A model generated the notes under the pieces. That model was not told where the DNA came from and did no database searches. It saw nothing but the letters and a program-made list of their open reading frames with translations. Below are positions 1 to 7,738 of a DNA stretch of 33,653 nt, piece after piece. Source of the DNA: Streptomyces viridiviolaceus. GTDB lineage: Bacteria; Actinomycetota; Actinomycetes; Streptomycetales; Streptomycetaceae. A program made the translations under genes and the position numbers. The DNA lies in NCBI RefSeq assembly GCF_014650995.1, contig NZ_BMWA01000013.1, forward strand, positions 230,119-263,771. Direction: 5' to 3'. Numbering within the stretch: position 1 is the first letter of the stretch; the number at the start of each line of letters is the position of its first letter.

Positions 1-10
1 TGGTCCGGAG

Positions 11-48
11 CCTTCCGGCACCCACGCGGCGCCCGGTCATCCGCTCGC
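11..48. repeat. Imperfect direct repeat, copy 1
   Basis: About 38 bp that recur at 189-226, a period of 178 bp. The two copies share an uninterrupted core of about 21 bp (CGCGGCGCCC... ending GGTCATCCGCT) and differ at a few flanking positions. Read on the minus strand, both copies include a possible Ser-Gly-stop ending, so copy 1 may be the tail of a duplicated gene. No open gene is otherwise recognisable in 1-188. Confidence 0.6.
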
Positions 49-188
49 CCGACCAGGGACCCGCGCCGACCTCGTGATAGCCGCGACGGCGCTCCAGCCC
101 ATGACTCCGGGCGCAGGAGGGACCCGGGCGACCGGCACGCCTCGGCCGGGCACCCGCGGTGCCTTCGCCTGGCGACGGTGGTCAGAGG

Positions 189-226
189 CTTCCCGCACCC
201 GCGCGGCGCCCGGTCATCCGCTGGCC
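189..226. repeat. Imperfect direct repeat, copy 2
   Basis: Second copy of the repeat at 11-48. It overlaps the 3' end (minus strand) of the DUF3662 gene, including its stop codon at 214-216. A local duplication that carried the gene's end is the simplest reading. Confidence 0.6.
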
Positions 227-615
227 TGCGGGAACCCCTCGGCGCTCACGTGCTGCATCACGCCGCTGGCGACGCGGTAGCGGCCGTTGGGCACGTCGGA
301 GGACCTGGTGATGTGGACCGCCAGCGGGCCCGCCCACTCGTAGCCGCGCCGCTCGGCGTGCCGGACCAGGCTGTCGGTGAGGGTCTGGCCCACCCGGCCG
401 CCGCGGCGTGCCAGTTCGTCGTGGACGGTCTCGGCGAGCGCGACGTCGTAGGCGTTGGGGACCATGACCCGGCCTTCGGCGCAGACCACGGCGTTGCTGT
501 CGCATTCGGTGCACAGGGCGTCGAGCAGTTCGACGGGCTCCTTGTCGAACGCCCTCGCCCAGAGTGCTTCCCATCGGTTTTCCAGTGCCTTCTCCAGAGC
601 GCTGATGGCGCCCAT
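214..615 (-). CDS. DUF3662 / FhaA N-terminal-like domain protein
   Basis: A 133-aa protein that looks like a stand-alone FhaA_N (DUF3662) domain. The typical elements are present in order: an N-terminal helix with ALEKALENRWEALWARAF, then the segment AVVCAEGRVMVPNAYDVALA, which matches the family pattern of 'DNA(V)..GR.LVPN.Y.V.L'. The C-terminal part (about residues 90-120) resembles the strand region around VHITRS and GRYRVASG. In FhaA this domain precedes a phosphothreonine-binding FHA domain, which is linked to peptidoglycan synthesis and the PknB pathway. Here no FHA domain follows, so the protein is a short form of unknown role. The ATG start at 615 gives the family-like N-terminus. The 53-aa gene on the same strand lies 53 bp upstream. 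Confidence 0.75.
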   Translation of the reverse strand: MGAISALEKALENRWEALWARAFDKEPVELLDALCTECDSNAVVCAEGRVMVPNAYDVALAETVHDELARRGGRVGQTLTDSLVRHAERRGYEWAGPLAVHITRSSDVPNGRYRVASGVMQHVSAEGFPQASG

Positions 616-668
616 GCGGTGTCACCTGCCGGAGTCTTCTCGGGGGCGGATGCCGTGGGACGGCGCGG

Positions 669-830
669 TCATTTCTCCTCGTAGTCGTCGGGGCGCACCC
701 GGGCCTCCTCCAGGGCCTCGCGCATCGTGCGGCCGGTGGCGCCCTGCGGGCGCGACGCGCTCTCCTCGCGCTGGTCGAGGACGTCGTCGGTGGTGTCGGT
801 CTTGGGCCGGTTCTCTTCCGGGACGGTCAT
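669..830 (-). CDS. Small hydrophilic hypothetical protein (53 aa)
   Basis: A short, very polar protein beginning MTVPEENRPKTDTTDDVLDQ and ending RPDDYEEK. It is acidic at both ends and has no membrane segment, cysteine pair or recognisable domain, and the composition suggests disorder. The ATG at 830 is preferred over the longer reading frame because the extension upstream is arginine- and proline-rich and looks non-coding. It lies upstream of the DUF3662 gene on the same strand and may share a transcript with it. It is divergent from the RpiR regulator at 992, so the 161-bp gap between them should carry both promoters. Function is unknown. Confidence 0.55.
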   Translation of the reverse strand: MTVPEENRPKTDTTDDVLDQREESASRPQGATGRTMREALEEARVRPDDYEEK

Positions 831-991
831 GACCGCGGCTCCCTCGTTCCGTCGTGTCGGGATCTTCCGATGCGGCGGGTTCCCGGAGAGCGCGCGGCTA
901 TCCCTCCCCCTGGGGGCGGTCGGCGACGGCCCTGGTGAGCCGGGTCGGTGAGCTATGTTGAACCTCCGTGGGAGACAAAGGAGGCGCACCC

Positions 992-1909
992 GTGCCATCG
1001 CCGCAGCAGGCACGCGCGCAGGCATCAGCGATCACCTCGGGACGGACGGCCCCGGAGGCGGAGGTCTCCCCTACGGCCCAGCTCCGGACGCTGTTCGACC
1101 GGCCCCGCCTCTCCCCGGGGCAGCGGCGCATCGCCCAGTACCTGATCGAGCACCTCACCGAAGCGGCGTTCCTGTCCATCACCGACCTCGCCGAGCGCGT
1201 CGGCGTGAGCCAGCCGTCGGTGACGCGGTTCGCCTCGGCGGTCGGCTTCAGCGGCTACCCCGCGCTGCGGGAGCGGCTGCAGTCGATCGCGCTCGGCAGC
1301 CGGGCCGGCGCCCCTGCCGAGGAGACGCGCGGCAACGAACTGCAGGCGGCCGTGGACGCCGAGATCGAGAACCTGGAGAACCTGCGGCGCGACTTCGCCG
1401 ACCCGGACCGGGTGATCGACGTCGGCCGCAAGCTGGCCGCGTCGACGCCGCTGACCGTCCTCGGGCTGCGCATCTCCGTCTCGCTCGCCGAGTACTTCGC
1501 CTACGCCGCCCGTCGCATCCACCCCGACGTGCGTCTCGTCAGCCGGGGCGGCAGCGTCGCCTACGACGCCCTGCTGCAGTCCCGTGAGGCGGGGGGCACC
1601 TGGGTGCTGGCGTTCTCGATGCCCCGGCACGCCCAGGAGACGCTCACGGCGGTGCGGGTGGCGCGCGGCGCGGGGCTGAAGGTCGCGCTGATCACGGATC
1701 TGGCGCTGGGGCCGGTGGTGGACGAGGCCGACGTCACCTTCGCCACCGGAACCGGGTCGCGGCTGGTCTTCGACTCCTACGCGGCGGCGGGCGTGATGTG
1801 CTCCGCGCTGCTGCAGGCGATGACCGACGCCGACCCGGAGCGGACGCAGGCCCGGCTGGAGGAGTACGAGCAGCTCGCGGACCAGCACCAGTTCTTCCTC
1901 AGGGACTGA
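992..1909 (+). CDS. RpiR/MurR-family transcriptional regulator (HTH + SIS)
   Basis: A 305-aa regulator of the RpiR family. An N-terminal helix-turn-helix (about residues 25-100) contains LSPGQRRIAQYLIEH, the recognition region SITDLAERVGVSQPSVTRF and the family-typical VGFSGYPALRERL. A C-terminal SIS sugar-phosphate-binding domain spans about residues 115-265, with TPLTVLGLRISVSLAEYFAY and SRGGSVAYDALL. RpiR proteins usually sense phosphosugars and control sugar or amino-sugar catabolism, but no sugar pathway adjoins this gene and the ligand is unknown. The GTG at 992 is chosen because a near-perfect Shine-Dalgarno AAGGAGG (978-984) lies 7 nt ahead; the upstream GTG at 968 has none. A hairpin follows the stop, and a palindrome and promoter lie just beyond it. 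Confidence 0.9.
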   Translation: MPSPQQARAQASAITSGRTAPEAEVSPTAQLRTLFDRPRLSPGQRRIAQYLIEHLTEAAFLSITDLAERVGVSQPSVTRFASAVGFSGYPALRERLQSIALGSRAGAPAEETRGNELQAAVDAEIENLENLRRDFADPDRVIDVGRKLAASTPLTVLGLRISVSLAEYFAYAARRIHPDVRLVSRGGSVAYDALLQSREAGGTWVLAFSMPRHAQETLTAVRVARGAGLKVALITDLALGPVVDEADVTFATGTGSRLVFDSYAAAGVMCSALLQAMTDADPERTQARLEEYEQLADQHQFFLRD

Positions 1910-1930
1910 GCCGCGCGATCGGCCGGTGCA

Positions 1931-1949
1931 GACGGGGTCCTTCCCCGTC
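1931..1949 (+). terminator. Hairpin terminator after the RpiR gene
   Basis: A perfect 7-bp stem (GACGGGG / CCCCGTC) with a 5-nt loop lies 22 nt after the RpiR stop codon. No strong T tract follows, as is common in Streptomyces terminators. Confidence 0.55.
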
Positions 1950-1958
1950 AAAGCAGGC

Positions 1959-1972
1959 ATGAATGTTTTCAT
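1959..1972. promoter_or_regulatory. Palindrome ATGAATGTTTTCAT, possible RpiR operator
   Basis: A perfect 5+5 inverted repeat (ATGAA, 4-nt spacer, TTCAT) stands in an unusually AT-rich island just upstream of a likely promoter. RpiR-family operators are often AT-rich inverted repeats with TGAA/TTCA arms, and the RpiR gene lies immediately upstream. Assigning this site to that regulator is inference. Confidence 0.4.
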
Positions 1973-1977
1973 ACGCC

Positions 1978-2006
1978 TTGCAAAGCAGATGGCATATATA
2001 AATACT
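1978..2006 (+). promoter_or_regulatory. Likely sigma-70/HrdB-type promoter for the gene at 2220
   Basis: TTGCAA (1978-1983) is separated by 17 nt from AATACT (2001-2006), with TATATAAATA in between. The AT-rich stretch contrasts sharply with surrounding DNA. The predicted leader before the next gene would be about 205 nt. The palindrome at 1959-1972 lies just upstream of the -35. Confidence 0.45.
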
Positions 2007-2219
2007 GCTCACGGATCGCGACCCGGCCGTACCGGACCGCATCCGCACCTGCGCGAACACCCCGGTCCGCCGACTCCTACCCGCTCCGGCGCGCCCGGGA
2101 TGTTCCGTCGGGCATCGCCTGCGCGAGCGCCCGTGGCGGTCCCGGTCATCCCCTGGGCCGGGACCGCCTCCCCACCCGTCGCACCACCCCGACGACGCCG
2201 CACACCGGAAGCGATGATC

Positions 2220-2597
2220 ATGCCTCTGACGTCCACGCGCATCAGCCCGGACTGGCCGTGCCAGGTCAAGACCCCCGGCAGCTACGACTGGGAGCGCTCG
2301 GCGGCCAAGTGGCTGCGCGAGCTGGTGCCGGCCCGCTACGCGGGCTATCCGGCGCTGATCCGGCACCCCGTGCTCCTCGCCCGTCACGCACAGATCCAGG
2401 TCCAGCACGAGATACGGGTGGCCCGCACCGCCCTGCAGACCGCACGGGCCGACCTGCCCCGGCTCGGCCTGCCCGAATCGGTCATCGAGCACACGATCAA
2501 GCTGTACGCCGCGGAGGTCCTGCAGTTGCAGCACATCGCCCGCAGCGTGCGCGCGGTCACCGAGGCGCTGGTGGAGCGCACCACGGCCGGACGCTGA
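2220..2597 (+). CDS. Conserved hypothetical protein (125 aa)
   Basis: A soluble, helix-rich protein of 125 aa with an N-terminal SPDWPCQVKTPGSYDWERSA and a long amphipathic helical stretch from about residue 35 to the end (for example LPESVIEHTIKLYAAEVLQL). There is no signal peptide, membrane helix or catalytic motif. It resembles hypothetical proteins seen in Streptomyces, but I cannot assign a family. The ATG at 2220 has GGAAG 8 nt upstream; an in-frame ATG at 2214 is too close to that site. The ABM-domain gene follows 61 bp later on the same strand. Regulation from the promoter and palindrome at 1959-2006 is likely. Confidence 0.7.
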   Translation: MPLTSTRISPDWPCQVKTPGSYDWERSAAKWLRELVPARYAGYPALIRHPVLLARHAQIQVQHEIRVARTALQTARADLPRLGLPESVIEHTIKLYAAEVLQLQHIARSVRAVTEALVERTTAGR

Positions 2598-2658
2598 CGC
2601 ACCGGGACCGGCCGGCCGTCCGGGGCATGACCGGTCCCCCGCGTGGCACACAGGGTGG

Positions 2659-3225
2659 ATGAGCACGACGGAAGCGCCCCGCGGCGAGCCGGTGACCACC
2701 GTCCTCACCTGGGAGGTGCGCCCCGGCCAGGAGCGGCGGTTCGAGGAGTGGACGCACGGGATCACCCGCTGCGCCGCGCGGTTCCCCGGGAACGAGGGCG
2801 TCTCCTGGCTGCACCCCGAGGAGGGCCACCGCTACCACGCCGTGCTGCGCTGGTCCGACCCGCACCGGCTCGCCGCCTGGCTGGACTCCCCGGATCGCGC
2901 CCGGTGGCACGCGCTCATCGAGGGCGTGGCCACGGAGATCAGCAGCGAACGGCAGTCGACGACCGGGATGGAGACCTGGTTCAGCCTGCCCGGCACCACC
3001 GTGCGGGCCCCGCCACGGTGGAAGATGGTGCTCACCACCTTTCTCGGCGCGTATCCCTGCACTTTCCTCATCCAGTGGCTGGTGACGCCCCGGACGACCG
3101 ACTGGCCGCTGGCGTTGCGGGCCGCCGTGTTCCCGGTGGTGCTGCTGCCGGTCCTGACCTACCTGGTCATGCCCCTGCTGAGCCGGTTGCTGCGGCTGTG
3201 GCTGTACCGGCCGCCCGACGGCTGA
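2659..3225 (+). CDS. ABM-domain protein with C-terminal membrane helices
   Basis: A 188-aa protein with an N-terminal antibiotic-biosynthesis-monooxygenase-like (ABM, ferredoxin-like fold) domain at about residues 12-105. The region includes VTTVLTWEVRPGQERRFEEW, the strand YHAVLRWSDPHRLAAWLDSP and the helix RARWHALIEGVATEI. Two hydrophobic helices follow (about 120-140 and 148-172), separated by a short loop and ending in a basic tail. This architecture matches the 'antibiotic biosynthesis monooxygenase' membrane proteins of actinobacteria, which have no defined substrate and are probably not antibiotic enzymes. The start is ATG, with AGGG a few bases ahead. The gene may be co-transcribed with the one at 2220. 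Confidence 0.75.
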   Translation: MSTTEAPRGEPVTTVLTWEVRPGQERRFEEWTHGITRCAARFPGNEGVSWLHPEEGHRYHAVLRWSDPHRLAAWLDSPDRARWHALIEGVATEISSERQSTTGMETWFSLPGTTVRAPPRWKMVLTTFLGAYPCTFLIQWLVTPRTTDWPLALRAAVFPVVLLPVLTYLVMPLLSRLLRLWLYRPPDG

Positions 3226-3304
3226 GCGCCGTGCCGTGCGGGGGCCGGAAATCCAGTGCCGAAAGCCGGTCAACGAACGCGGCTCCATGTGCGATGCTCA
3301 TCGC

Positions 3305-5719
3305 GTGACGAGCGAACACGCCACGCCGGCGGGTTCCGGCACGGCGCCCGACCCGGCCGCGCTGGCCGAGATCGTCGCCCGGCAGCGTGCCGAGATGGAC
3401 CGGCTGCGCGACCTGGCCGCGACGTCCGCCGTCGTGGAGCGGGCCAAGGGCGCCGTGATGGCGCTGGCCGGGGGCTCCGCCGAGGCCGCGCACGAGACGC
3501 TGACGCAGCGGGCGAAGGCGGCGCGGCGCACGCTGCTGGAGGAGTGCTGGATCACGCTCGGAACGCTGCTCCCGTCGCTGCCCGCCTCCAGGGACGGGTC
3601 GGGCTCCGCCGGGACCGCGCCTCCCGGCGTCACCGGCTCCGGCGGCCGCGGCCCCGCCGTACCGCCGCCCACGTCGGGCGACGTCTCCTCCGCTCTGGCC
3701 CGCCTCGCCCGGGCGCTGCTCCGCATCGGCTCGCCGCAGGAACTCGCCCGGTGCCTGCTGGATCAGCTCACGCCGGACATCGCCGCCGACACGGTCGTGA
3801 TCTACGCCCGTCAGCCGTCGGGCGAACTCGTGCTGACCGGACACGCCGGCGTCGACGACGGGCCGGCCACCGAGTGGCTCCGGGTACCGCGGCCGAGCGG
3901 TACGGCGGTGCTGGACGCCCTGCGGGACGGGGAACCGCAGTGGCCGGCGGACGTGGAGCCGCCCGGTGACCGGCCCGGGGGACGGCGGTCCGGGGCCTGG
4001 CTGCCCGTGCCGCCCGGGGATCCGACCGACGTGTGCCTCGGGGTGGTGCGCCGCCACGGCGAACCGTTCACGGCCGACGCTCGCGAGTACCTGCGGGCCG
4101 TCGCCCGGCTGTGCGCCGGTCGCCTGCGGGCGTTCGACCGCTCGGCCGAGCCCGTCGCGAGCGGTGCCGCCGGCGCCGTCCAGCGGGTGTTCGACGCGCT
4201 GCCGGTCCCCGCGTTGCTGCTCACCCCCCTGCGCGCCCCCTCCGGGGAGGTCCGGGACTTCCTGATCGACGCCGCCACGGCGCAGGCCGCCGAGGTCTTC
4301 GGAGGCACCGGCGCCGACCCGGTCGGCCGGCGGCTCCTCCAGTGGCGCCCGGCGACGGCGGGCGAGCCGCTGTGGCAGGGGTGCCTGCGGACGCTGGTCA
4401 CCGGGGAGCCGTACGAGGGCGAGCCGTGCGGCCACCAAGCGGCGGGGGCCGGCCCGGAGCCGCCCGCGTACTCGGCACGGGTGACGGCGCTGGACGGCCA
4501 ACTGATGCTGACCTGGATCCGCCACGACTCCTCCGACCGGCAGCAGCAGCGGTTGGCGGATCTGCAGCGACTGGGCAACCTCGGCTGGGCGAACTGGAAC
4601 CTGCTCAGCCACGAGGCCAACTGGTCCGCCCAGGTCTACGCCATCTTCGGCCGGGATCCCGCGCGGGGCCCGGTCCGCCTCACCGGCCTGCCCGGCATAG
4701 CGCTGCCCGACGACGCGCCCGCGCTGGCCCGCGCCGTGCGGGCCCTGGTGGACGAGGGGCGGCCGTGCGACGTCCCGTTCCGCACCAGGACCCCGGCCGG
4801 TGTCCGGCATCTGCGGATCGTCGCCGAGGTCGCGGCGGATGCCCACGGCACGCCCGTCGAGGTGCACGGCTTCGTACAGGACCTGACCGCGCGGCGCCGG
4901 GTGGAACTGGCGCTGGTCGCGAGCGAGCGGGCGATGCTGACGCAGCACGACGTCCTGCTGGCCGAGCAGACGCTGGCCGCCCGGCTCCAGCACGCGCTGC
5001 TGCCGCTGCCCGAGCGACCCGTGCGGCCGGCCGGGCTGCGCGTCGAAGTCGCCTACCTGCCCGCGCAGTCGGGGCTCCAGGTCGGCGGCGACTGGTTCAG
5101 CGCCATCGAACTGCCGGGCGGCGACGCCCTGTTCGTGGTCGGCGACGTCGCCGGTCACGGCGTGGACGCCGTCGCCACCATGGCCCAGCTCCGCTTCACC
5201 GCCAAGGGCATGATCATCACCGGCTCCTCGCTGACCGGGGCGCTCGTCCGGCTCAACACGCTGCTGCTCCACTCCCGGGACTCCCACGGCACCGCGAGCA
5301 TGGTCCTGGCCCGCTACGACCCCGGCCGGCGCCGGCTGCTGTGGGCCCAGGCGGGTCATCTGCCGCCGTTGCTGCTGCGCGACGGCGAGGCCCGCTTCCT
5401 GGACCGGCCGGGCGGCATGCTGCTGGGCGCGAGCACCACCCCGGCCTTCGAGGAGGCCGAGTGCCTGCTGGAGCCGGGCGACCGCCTCATCCTGTACACC
5501 GACGGGCTGGTCGAAAGGCCCCCCGAGAACATCGACCTCGGTCTGGAGCGTCTCGCGGAGTACGCCGCCCACCACGCCGGCGAACCCGCCTCCCTGGACC
5601 TGCTCCTCGCTTCGATGCTGGTCGGGGACCGGCGGGACGACGTGTGCGTCCTCGACATCCAGGTGCCGGACGACAGGGGCCGGGGAACGTCCGGCGGCCC
5701 GGGTCAGTCCACCGGGTGA
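3305..5719 (+). CDS. PP2C-type SpoIIE phosphatase with ANTAR-like, GAF and PAS domains
   Basis: An 804-aa cytoplasmic signalling phosphatase. An ANTAR-like helical segment lies near the N-terminus (ERAKGAVMALAGGSAEAAHE, about residues 45-85), followed by a GAF-like domain (about 125-285), two PAS-like domains (about 295-395 and 410-535) and a SpoIIE/PP2C catalytic domain (about 550-790). Catalytic landmarks are intact: GGDWF, GDVAGHG, GHLPPLLL, LYTDGLVE and DDVCVL, which supply the metal-binding aspartates. Such proteins dephosphorylate anti-sigma-factor antagonists in response to ligand or redox inputs. No STAS or RsbW-type kinase gene is adjacent; only a broken STAS fragment occurs about 14 kb away. 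The start is uncertain: GTG 3305 could be leaderless, and ATG 3287 is the alternative; neither has a clear Shine-Dalgarno. The gene end overlaps the convergent flavin reductase gene by 16 bp. Confidence 0.88.
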   Translation: MTSEHATPAGSGTAPDPAALAEIVARQRAEMDRLRDLAATSAVVERAKGAVMALAGGSAEAAHETLTQRAKAARRTLLEECWITLGTLLPSLPASRDGSGSAGTAPPGVTGSGGRGPAVPPPTSGDVSSALARLARALLRIGSPQELARCLLDQLTPDIAADTVVIYARQPSGELVLTGHAGVDDGPATEWLRVPRPSGTAVLDALRDGEPQWPADVEPPGDRPGGRRSGAWLPVPPGDPTDVCLGVVRRHGEPFTADAREYLRAVARLCAGRLRAFDRSAEPVASGAAGAVQRVFDALPVPALLLTPLRAPSGEVRDFLIDAATAQAAEVFGGTGADPVGRRLLQWRPATAGEPLWQGCLRTLVTGEPYEGEPCGHQAAGAGPEPPAYSARVTALDGQLMLTWIRHDSSDRQQQRLADLQRLGNLGWANWNLLSHEANWSAQVYAIFGRDPARGPVRLTGLPGIALPDDAPALARAVRALVDEGRPCDVPFRTRTPAGVRHLRIVAEVAADAHGTPVEVHGFVQDLTARRRVELALVASERAMLTQHDVLLAEQTLAARLQHALLPLPERPVRPAGLRVEVAYLPAQSGLQVGGDWFSAIELPGGDALFVVGDVAGHGVDAVATMAQLRFTAKGMIITGSSLTGALVRLNTLLLHSRDSHGTASMVLARYDPGRRRLLWAQAGHLPPLLLRDGEARFLDRPGGMLLGASTTPAFEEAECLLEPGDRLILYTDGLVERPPENIDLGLERLAEYAAHHAGEPASLDLLLASMLVGDRRDDVCVLDIQVPDDRGRGTSGGPGQSTG

Positions 5720-6192
5720 CCGGCGTGGATGGTGCGGGCGTCGTGGAGCCTGAGCAGCGGGCCGCCGGACGGCTCCCGTTCGCCCCACTCGACCGGATCG
5801 AGGACGAACCCGACATGGTCGCCCCCGTCGGCGTGCCGCACCACCTGGCCGACGAACCAGGCCTCGGCGTCCTCCAGCACGGGGGCTCCGCCGTGTCCCT
5901 CCCGCCAGCGGACCTGCCGGAACTTGTCGACCCGGTCGCCTGTCTCGCCGCCGAACAGCTCGGCCAGAGGCCGCTGTTGACGGGTCAGCAGATGAACGGC
6001 CAGGACCTGCGCGGAACGTGCCACCCGGTAGGTCCGGTTGACCTCGGACAGCCACACGACGAACCGCACGGGTTCGAGGGAGCACTGGGAGGCGAACCCG
6101 ACCAGGCAGCCCGCCCGCTCCCCGCCGGCCGCGGCCGTCACCACGCACATGTCCGGGTCGAGTCGGCCGAGGAAGGCGTCCATGTCCGCCAT
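5704..6192 (-). CDS. Flavin reductase-like (FMN-binding split-barrel) protein
   Basis: A 162-aa protein of the flavin reductase-like family, whose members bind FMN and either reduce it or act as flavoprotein domains. The family pattern is visible: DPDMCVVTAAAGGERAGCLVGF (strand, Gly-rich turn, then FAS), then PVRFVVWLSEVNRTY, AQVLAVHLLTRQQ, and a C-terminal strand pair around AWFVGQVVRHADGGDHVGFV. The catalytic partner oxygenase, if any, is not adjacent. The ATG at 6192 (MADMDAFL) is used; an in-frame ATG at 6183 is possible, and neither has a strong ribosome-binding site. It lies 19 bp after the ATP-grasp gene on the same strand, so the two are probably co-transcribed. Confidence 0.82.
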   Translation of the reverse strand: MADMDAFLGRLDPDMCVVTAAAGGERAGCLVGFASQCSLEPVRFVVWLSEVNRTYRVARSAQVLAVHLLTRQQRPLAELFGGETGDRVDKFRQVRWREGHGGAPVLEDAEAWFVGQVVRHADGGDHVGFVLDPVEWGEREPSGGPLLRLHDARTIHAGHPVD

Positions 6193-6211
6193 GCTAGGCG
6201 GAGGGGACGGA

Positions 6212-7048
6212 TCAGGCCGCCAGGAACCGCCGCAGGGACCCGCGCACCGCGGTGACGAAGGCGTCCCTGACCGTCTCGTCGAGGGCGTCCAGCGACAGGT
6301 ACGGGTTGAGGTCCTCCAGCTCGACCAGGAGCAGCTCACCGCCGGGAGCGCGGCAGGCGTCGACCCGCTGGATGCCGTGGTCGATGCCGTTCCACTCGAT
6401 GAACCGACGGGCGAACGCCAGGTCCTCGTCGGTGGCGTCGTAGGGCTCCAGCTGCCAGCGCCGGTCGGGGTCCGGCGCGTACAGGGCGTACTGGAAGTCG
6501 TGGTCGACGAAGTAGAACGAGACCTCGTAGGCGAAGTCGATGCGCGGCTGCACGAGGACGTCCCCGGCCCCGGCGCTCGCCGTCTCGCGCACGCGGTCCG
6601 CGGGGACGATCCGCAGCCCTATCGAGTCGGCACCCAGCTTCGGCTTGACGACGTACTGGTCCGCCGCGGGCAGCCGGTGCAGGTCCTCCGGCCGGTCGAC
6701 GGTGGGGATGACCGGGTGACCCGCGGCGGTCAGCTCCAGCAGGTACTGCTTGCCGGCCATGTCCGCCCTGCCCGTGAGCTGGTTGTAGACACGTGCGCCG
6801 CACTCGGCCGCGCGCTCGCGGAAAGCGTTGTACGCGGCCCGATGGGCCAGGACGGGGCCACTGTTGCGGACGACCACGGCGTCGAAGGCGTCCAGCAGGC
6901 CGGCGGCTTCCGCCGGGTGGCACAGCGCCAGGTCGAAGTCCTCGCGCAGACGCGAGGTCAGGAAGATGTCCTCGTCGCAGTAGCGCCGCCCGCGTGCCGG
7001 GTAGGCGAGGTCGGTGACGTAGAGGATGCGGGGGCGCTCGGACGGCAT
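6212..7048 (-). CDS. ATP-grasp family ligase (RimK/glutathione synthetase-like)
   Basis: A 278-aa ATP-grasp enzyme. The N-terminal pre-ATP-grasp part (residues 5-90) begins RPRILYVTDLAYPARGRRYC. The central part has the ATP-binding lysine region QYVVKPKLGADSIGL (about 135-150), followed by VLVQPRIDFAYEVSFYF. The C-terminal Mg-binding acidic region is ELLLVELEDLNPYLSLD. Enzymes of this fold join a carboxylate to an amine or thiol through an acylphosphate. The substrate cannot be read from sequence, and no graspetide-type precursor or leader peptide gene was found beside it. The ATG at 7048 has GAGGAG 6 nt upstream. A hyphenated palindrome lies directly upstream (7068-7089), suggesting dedicated repression, and the flavin reductase gene follows. 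Confidence 0.85.
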   Translation of the reverse strand: MPSERPRILYVTDLAYPARGRRYCDEDIFLTSRLREDFDLALCHPAEAAGLLDAFDAVVVRNSGPVLAHRAAYNAFRERAAECGARVYNQLTGRADMAGKQYLLELTAAGHPVIPTVDRPEDLHRLPAADQYVVKPKLGADSIGLRIVPADRVRETASAGAGDVLVQPRIDFAYEVSFYFVDHDFQYALYAPDPDRRWQLEPYDATDEDLAFARRFIEWNGIDHGIQRVDACRAPGGELLLVELEDLNPYLSLDALDETVRDAFVTAVRGSLRRFLAA

Positions 7049-7067
7049 GCGGGACTCCTCAATGCAG

Positions 7068-7089
7068 ATCGCACGCGATCGTATGCGAC
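7068..7089 (-). promoter_or_regulatory. Hyphenated palindrome upstream of the ATP-grasp gene
   Basis: TCGCA (7069-7073) and TGCGA (7084-7088) flank a spacer that contains GATC, giving near-symmetry over 22 bp. The site lies about 20 nt before the ATP-grasp start and just upstream of its Shine-Dalgarno, where an operator would block transcription. The cognate regulator is not identified, and the sequence differs from the nearby GCACT/AGTGC sites. Confidence 0.45.
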
Positions 7090-7103
7090 CTCCGAGCGCC
7101 GCG

Positions 7104-7137
7104 GGCACTCAGCATCCTCGAACTGCACTGAGTGCCA
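7104..7137. promoter_or_regulatory. TetR-type operator upstream of the dead TetR gene
   Basis: A perfect 11-bp palindrome GCACTGAGTGC (7125-7135, extending to AGTGCCA on the right) is preceded by an additional half-site GGCACTCAG (7104-7112). The same symmetric core (GCACT-N-AGTGC) recurs at 7784-7794 upstream of the DUF35 gene. The site lies between the divergent ATP-grasp gene and the TetR remnant, the expected place for an autoregulatory operator. Confidence 0.55.
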
Positions 7138-7168
7138 TCCGGGCCGTTCGGCTGCCACGTTCCCGACC

Positions 7169-7703
7169 ATGAGCTCCAACGGTGCGGCGCCCCGCCGCGG
7201 GGCGGTCTTCCCCGACCACGAGCGGTGCCTCGCCGACATGACAGCCTTTCGGGGTGCCGGGTCTGCGACGCGGCCCGTCTGGTCCTGACCCTGGACTCCG
7301 AGAACCCCGCCTTCTCGGTACAGCGTTAACGCCTCACCCGACAGGTTCCGGGCCTGGCCGCGTACGAGTTGTCGGCGGTCCGGCGCTACCGGCGCGCCCC
7401 GGCCGAGTACCTGCGCGAGCGCCTGGCCGACCACCCGGACGGCGTTCTGCGGGCCGACGTCATCGCGGCCGCGGTCGTCGCGGCGCACAACAACGCGCTG
7501 CGGGCTGGCTGCGTTCGGACGGGCGGGGCGACGCGAGCGCGACGGTGGACCACGCGCCGGGGTACGCGCAGTCCGCCTTCGGGGGTGCCCCCGCTGTGCC
7601 CCGCGGCCCGGGCGGCGAGGACGTCGTGGTGGTCGTCTCCCGGCGCGGAGCGCCGCTGCGGCGGGTCGTCCAGGAGCTCGAGACCGCCCTGGGACGCCAC
7701 TGA
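7169..7703 (+). pseudogene. Degenerate TetR-family transcriptional regulator
   Basis: Three reading frames must be joined to recover a TetR ligand-binding domain. FPDHERCLADMTAF (from about 7208) is followed, after a frame change near 7250-7262, by DAARLVLTLDSENPAFSVQR. A TAA stop at 7327-7329 stands where a tyrosine would fit, and the frame then continues RLTRQVPGLAAYELSAVRRY and on to AAAVVAAHNNALRA. One base is missing at 7504-7505, after which the text resumes WLRSDGRGDASATVDHA and runs to the stop at 7703. The N-terminal helix-turn-helix (about 50 residues) is absent, so the product could not bind DNA even if translated. The lesions are independent, which argues against sequencing error alone. 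Matching palindromes on both sides (7125-7135 and 7782-7796) are probably its former operators. Confidence 0.75.
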
Positions 7704-7738
7704 CCGACGCCCGGCTTCCGGGTCCAAGAAGCATGAAG

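Noticed and set aside
2659..3225. Role in antibiotic biosynthesis for the ABM-domain protein
   Set aside because: The domain name is historical; membrane helices and the absence of any biosynthetic genes nearby give no support.
3167..6148. A 993-codon open frame on the minus strand opposite the SpoIIE phosphatase gene
   Set aside because: It is Arg/Gly/Pro-rich shadow text opposite a gene with intact catalytic motifs; high-GC DNA makes such frames common.
6212..7048. Graspetide-type RiPP system around the ATP-grasp gene
   Set aside because: No precursor peptide, no N-acetyltransferase and no second ATP-grasp gene; the neighbour is a flavin reductase.
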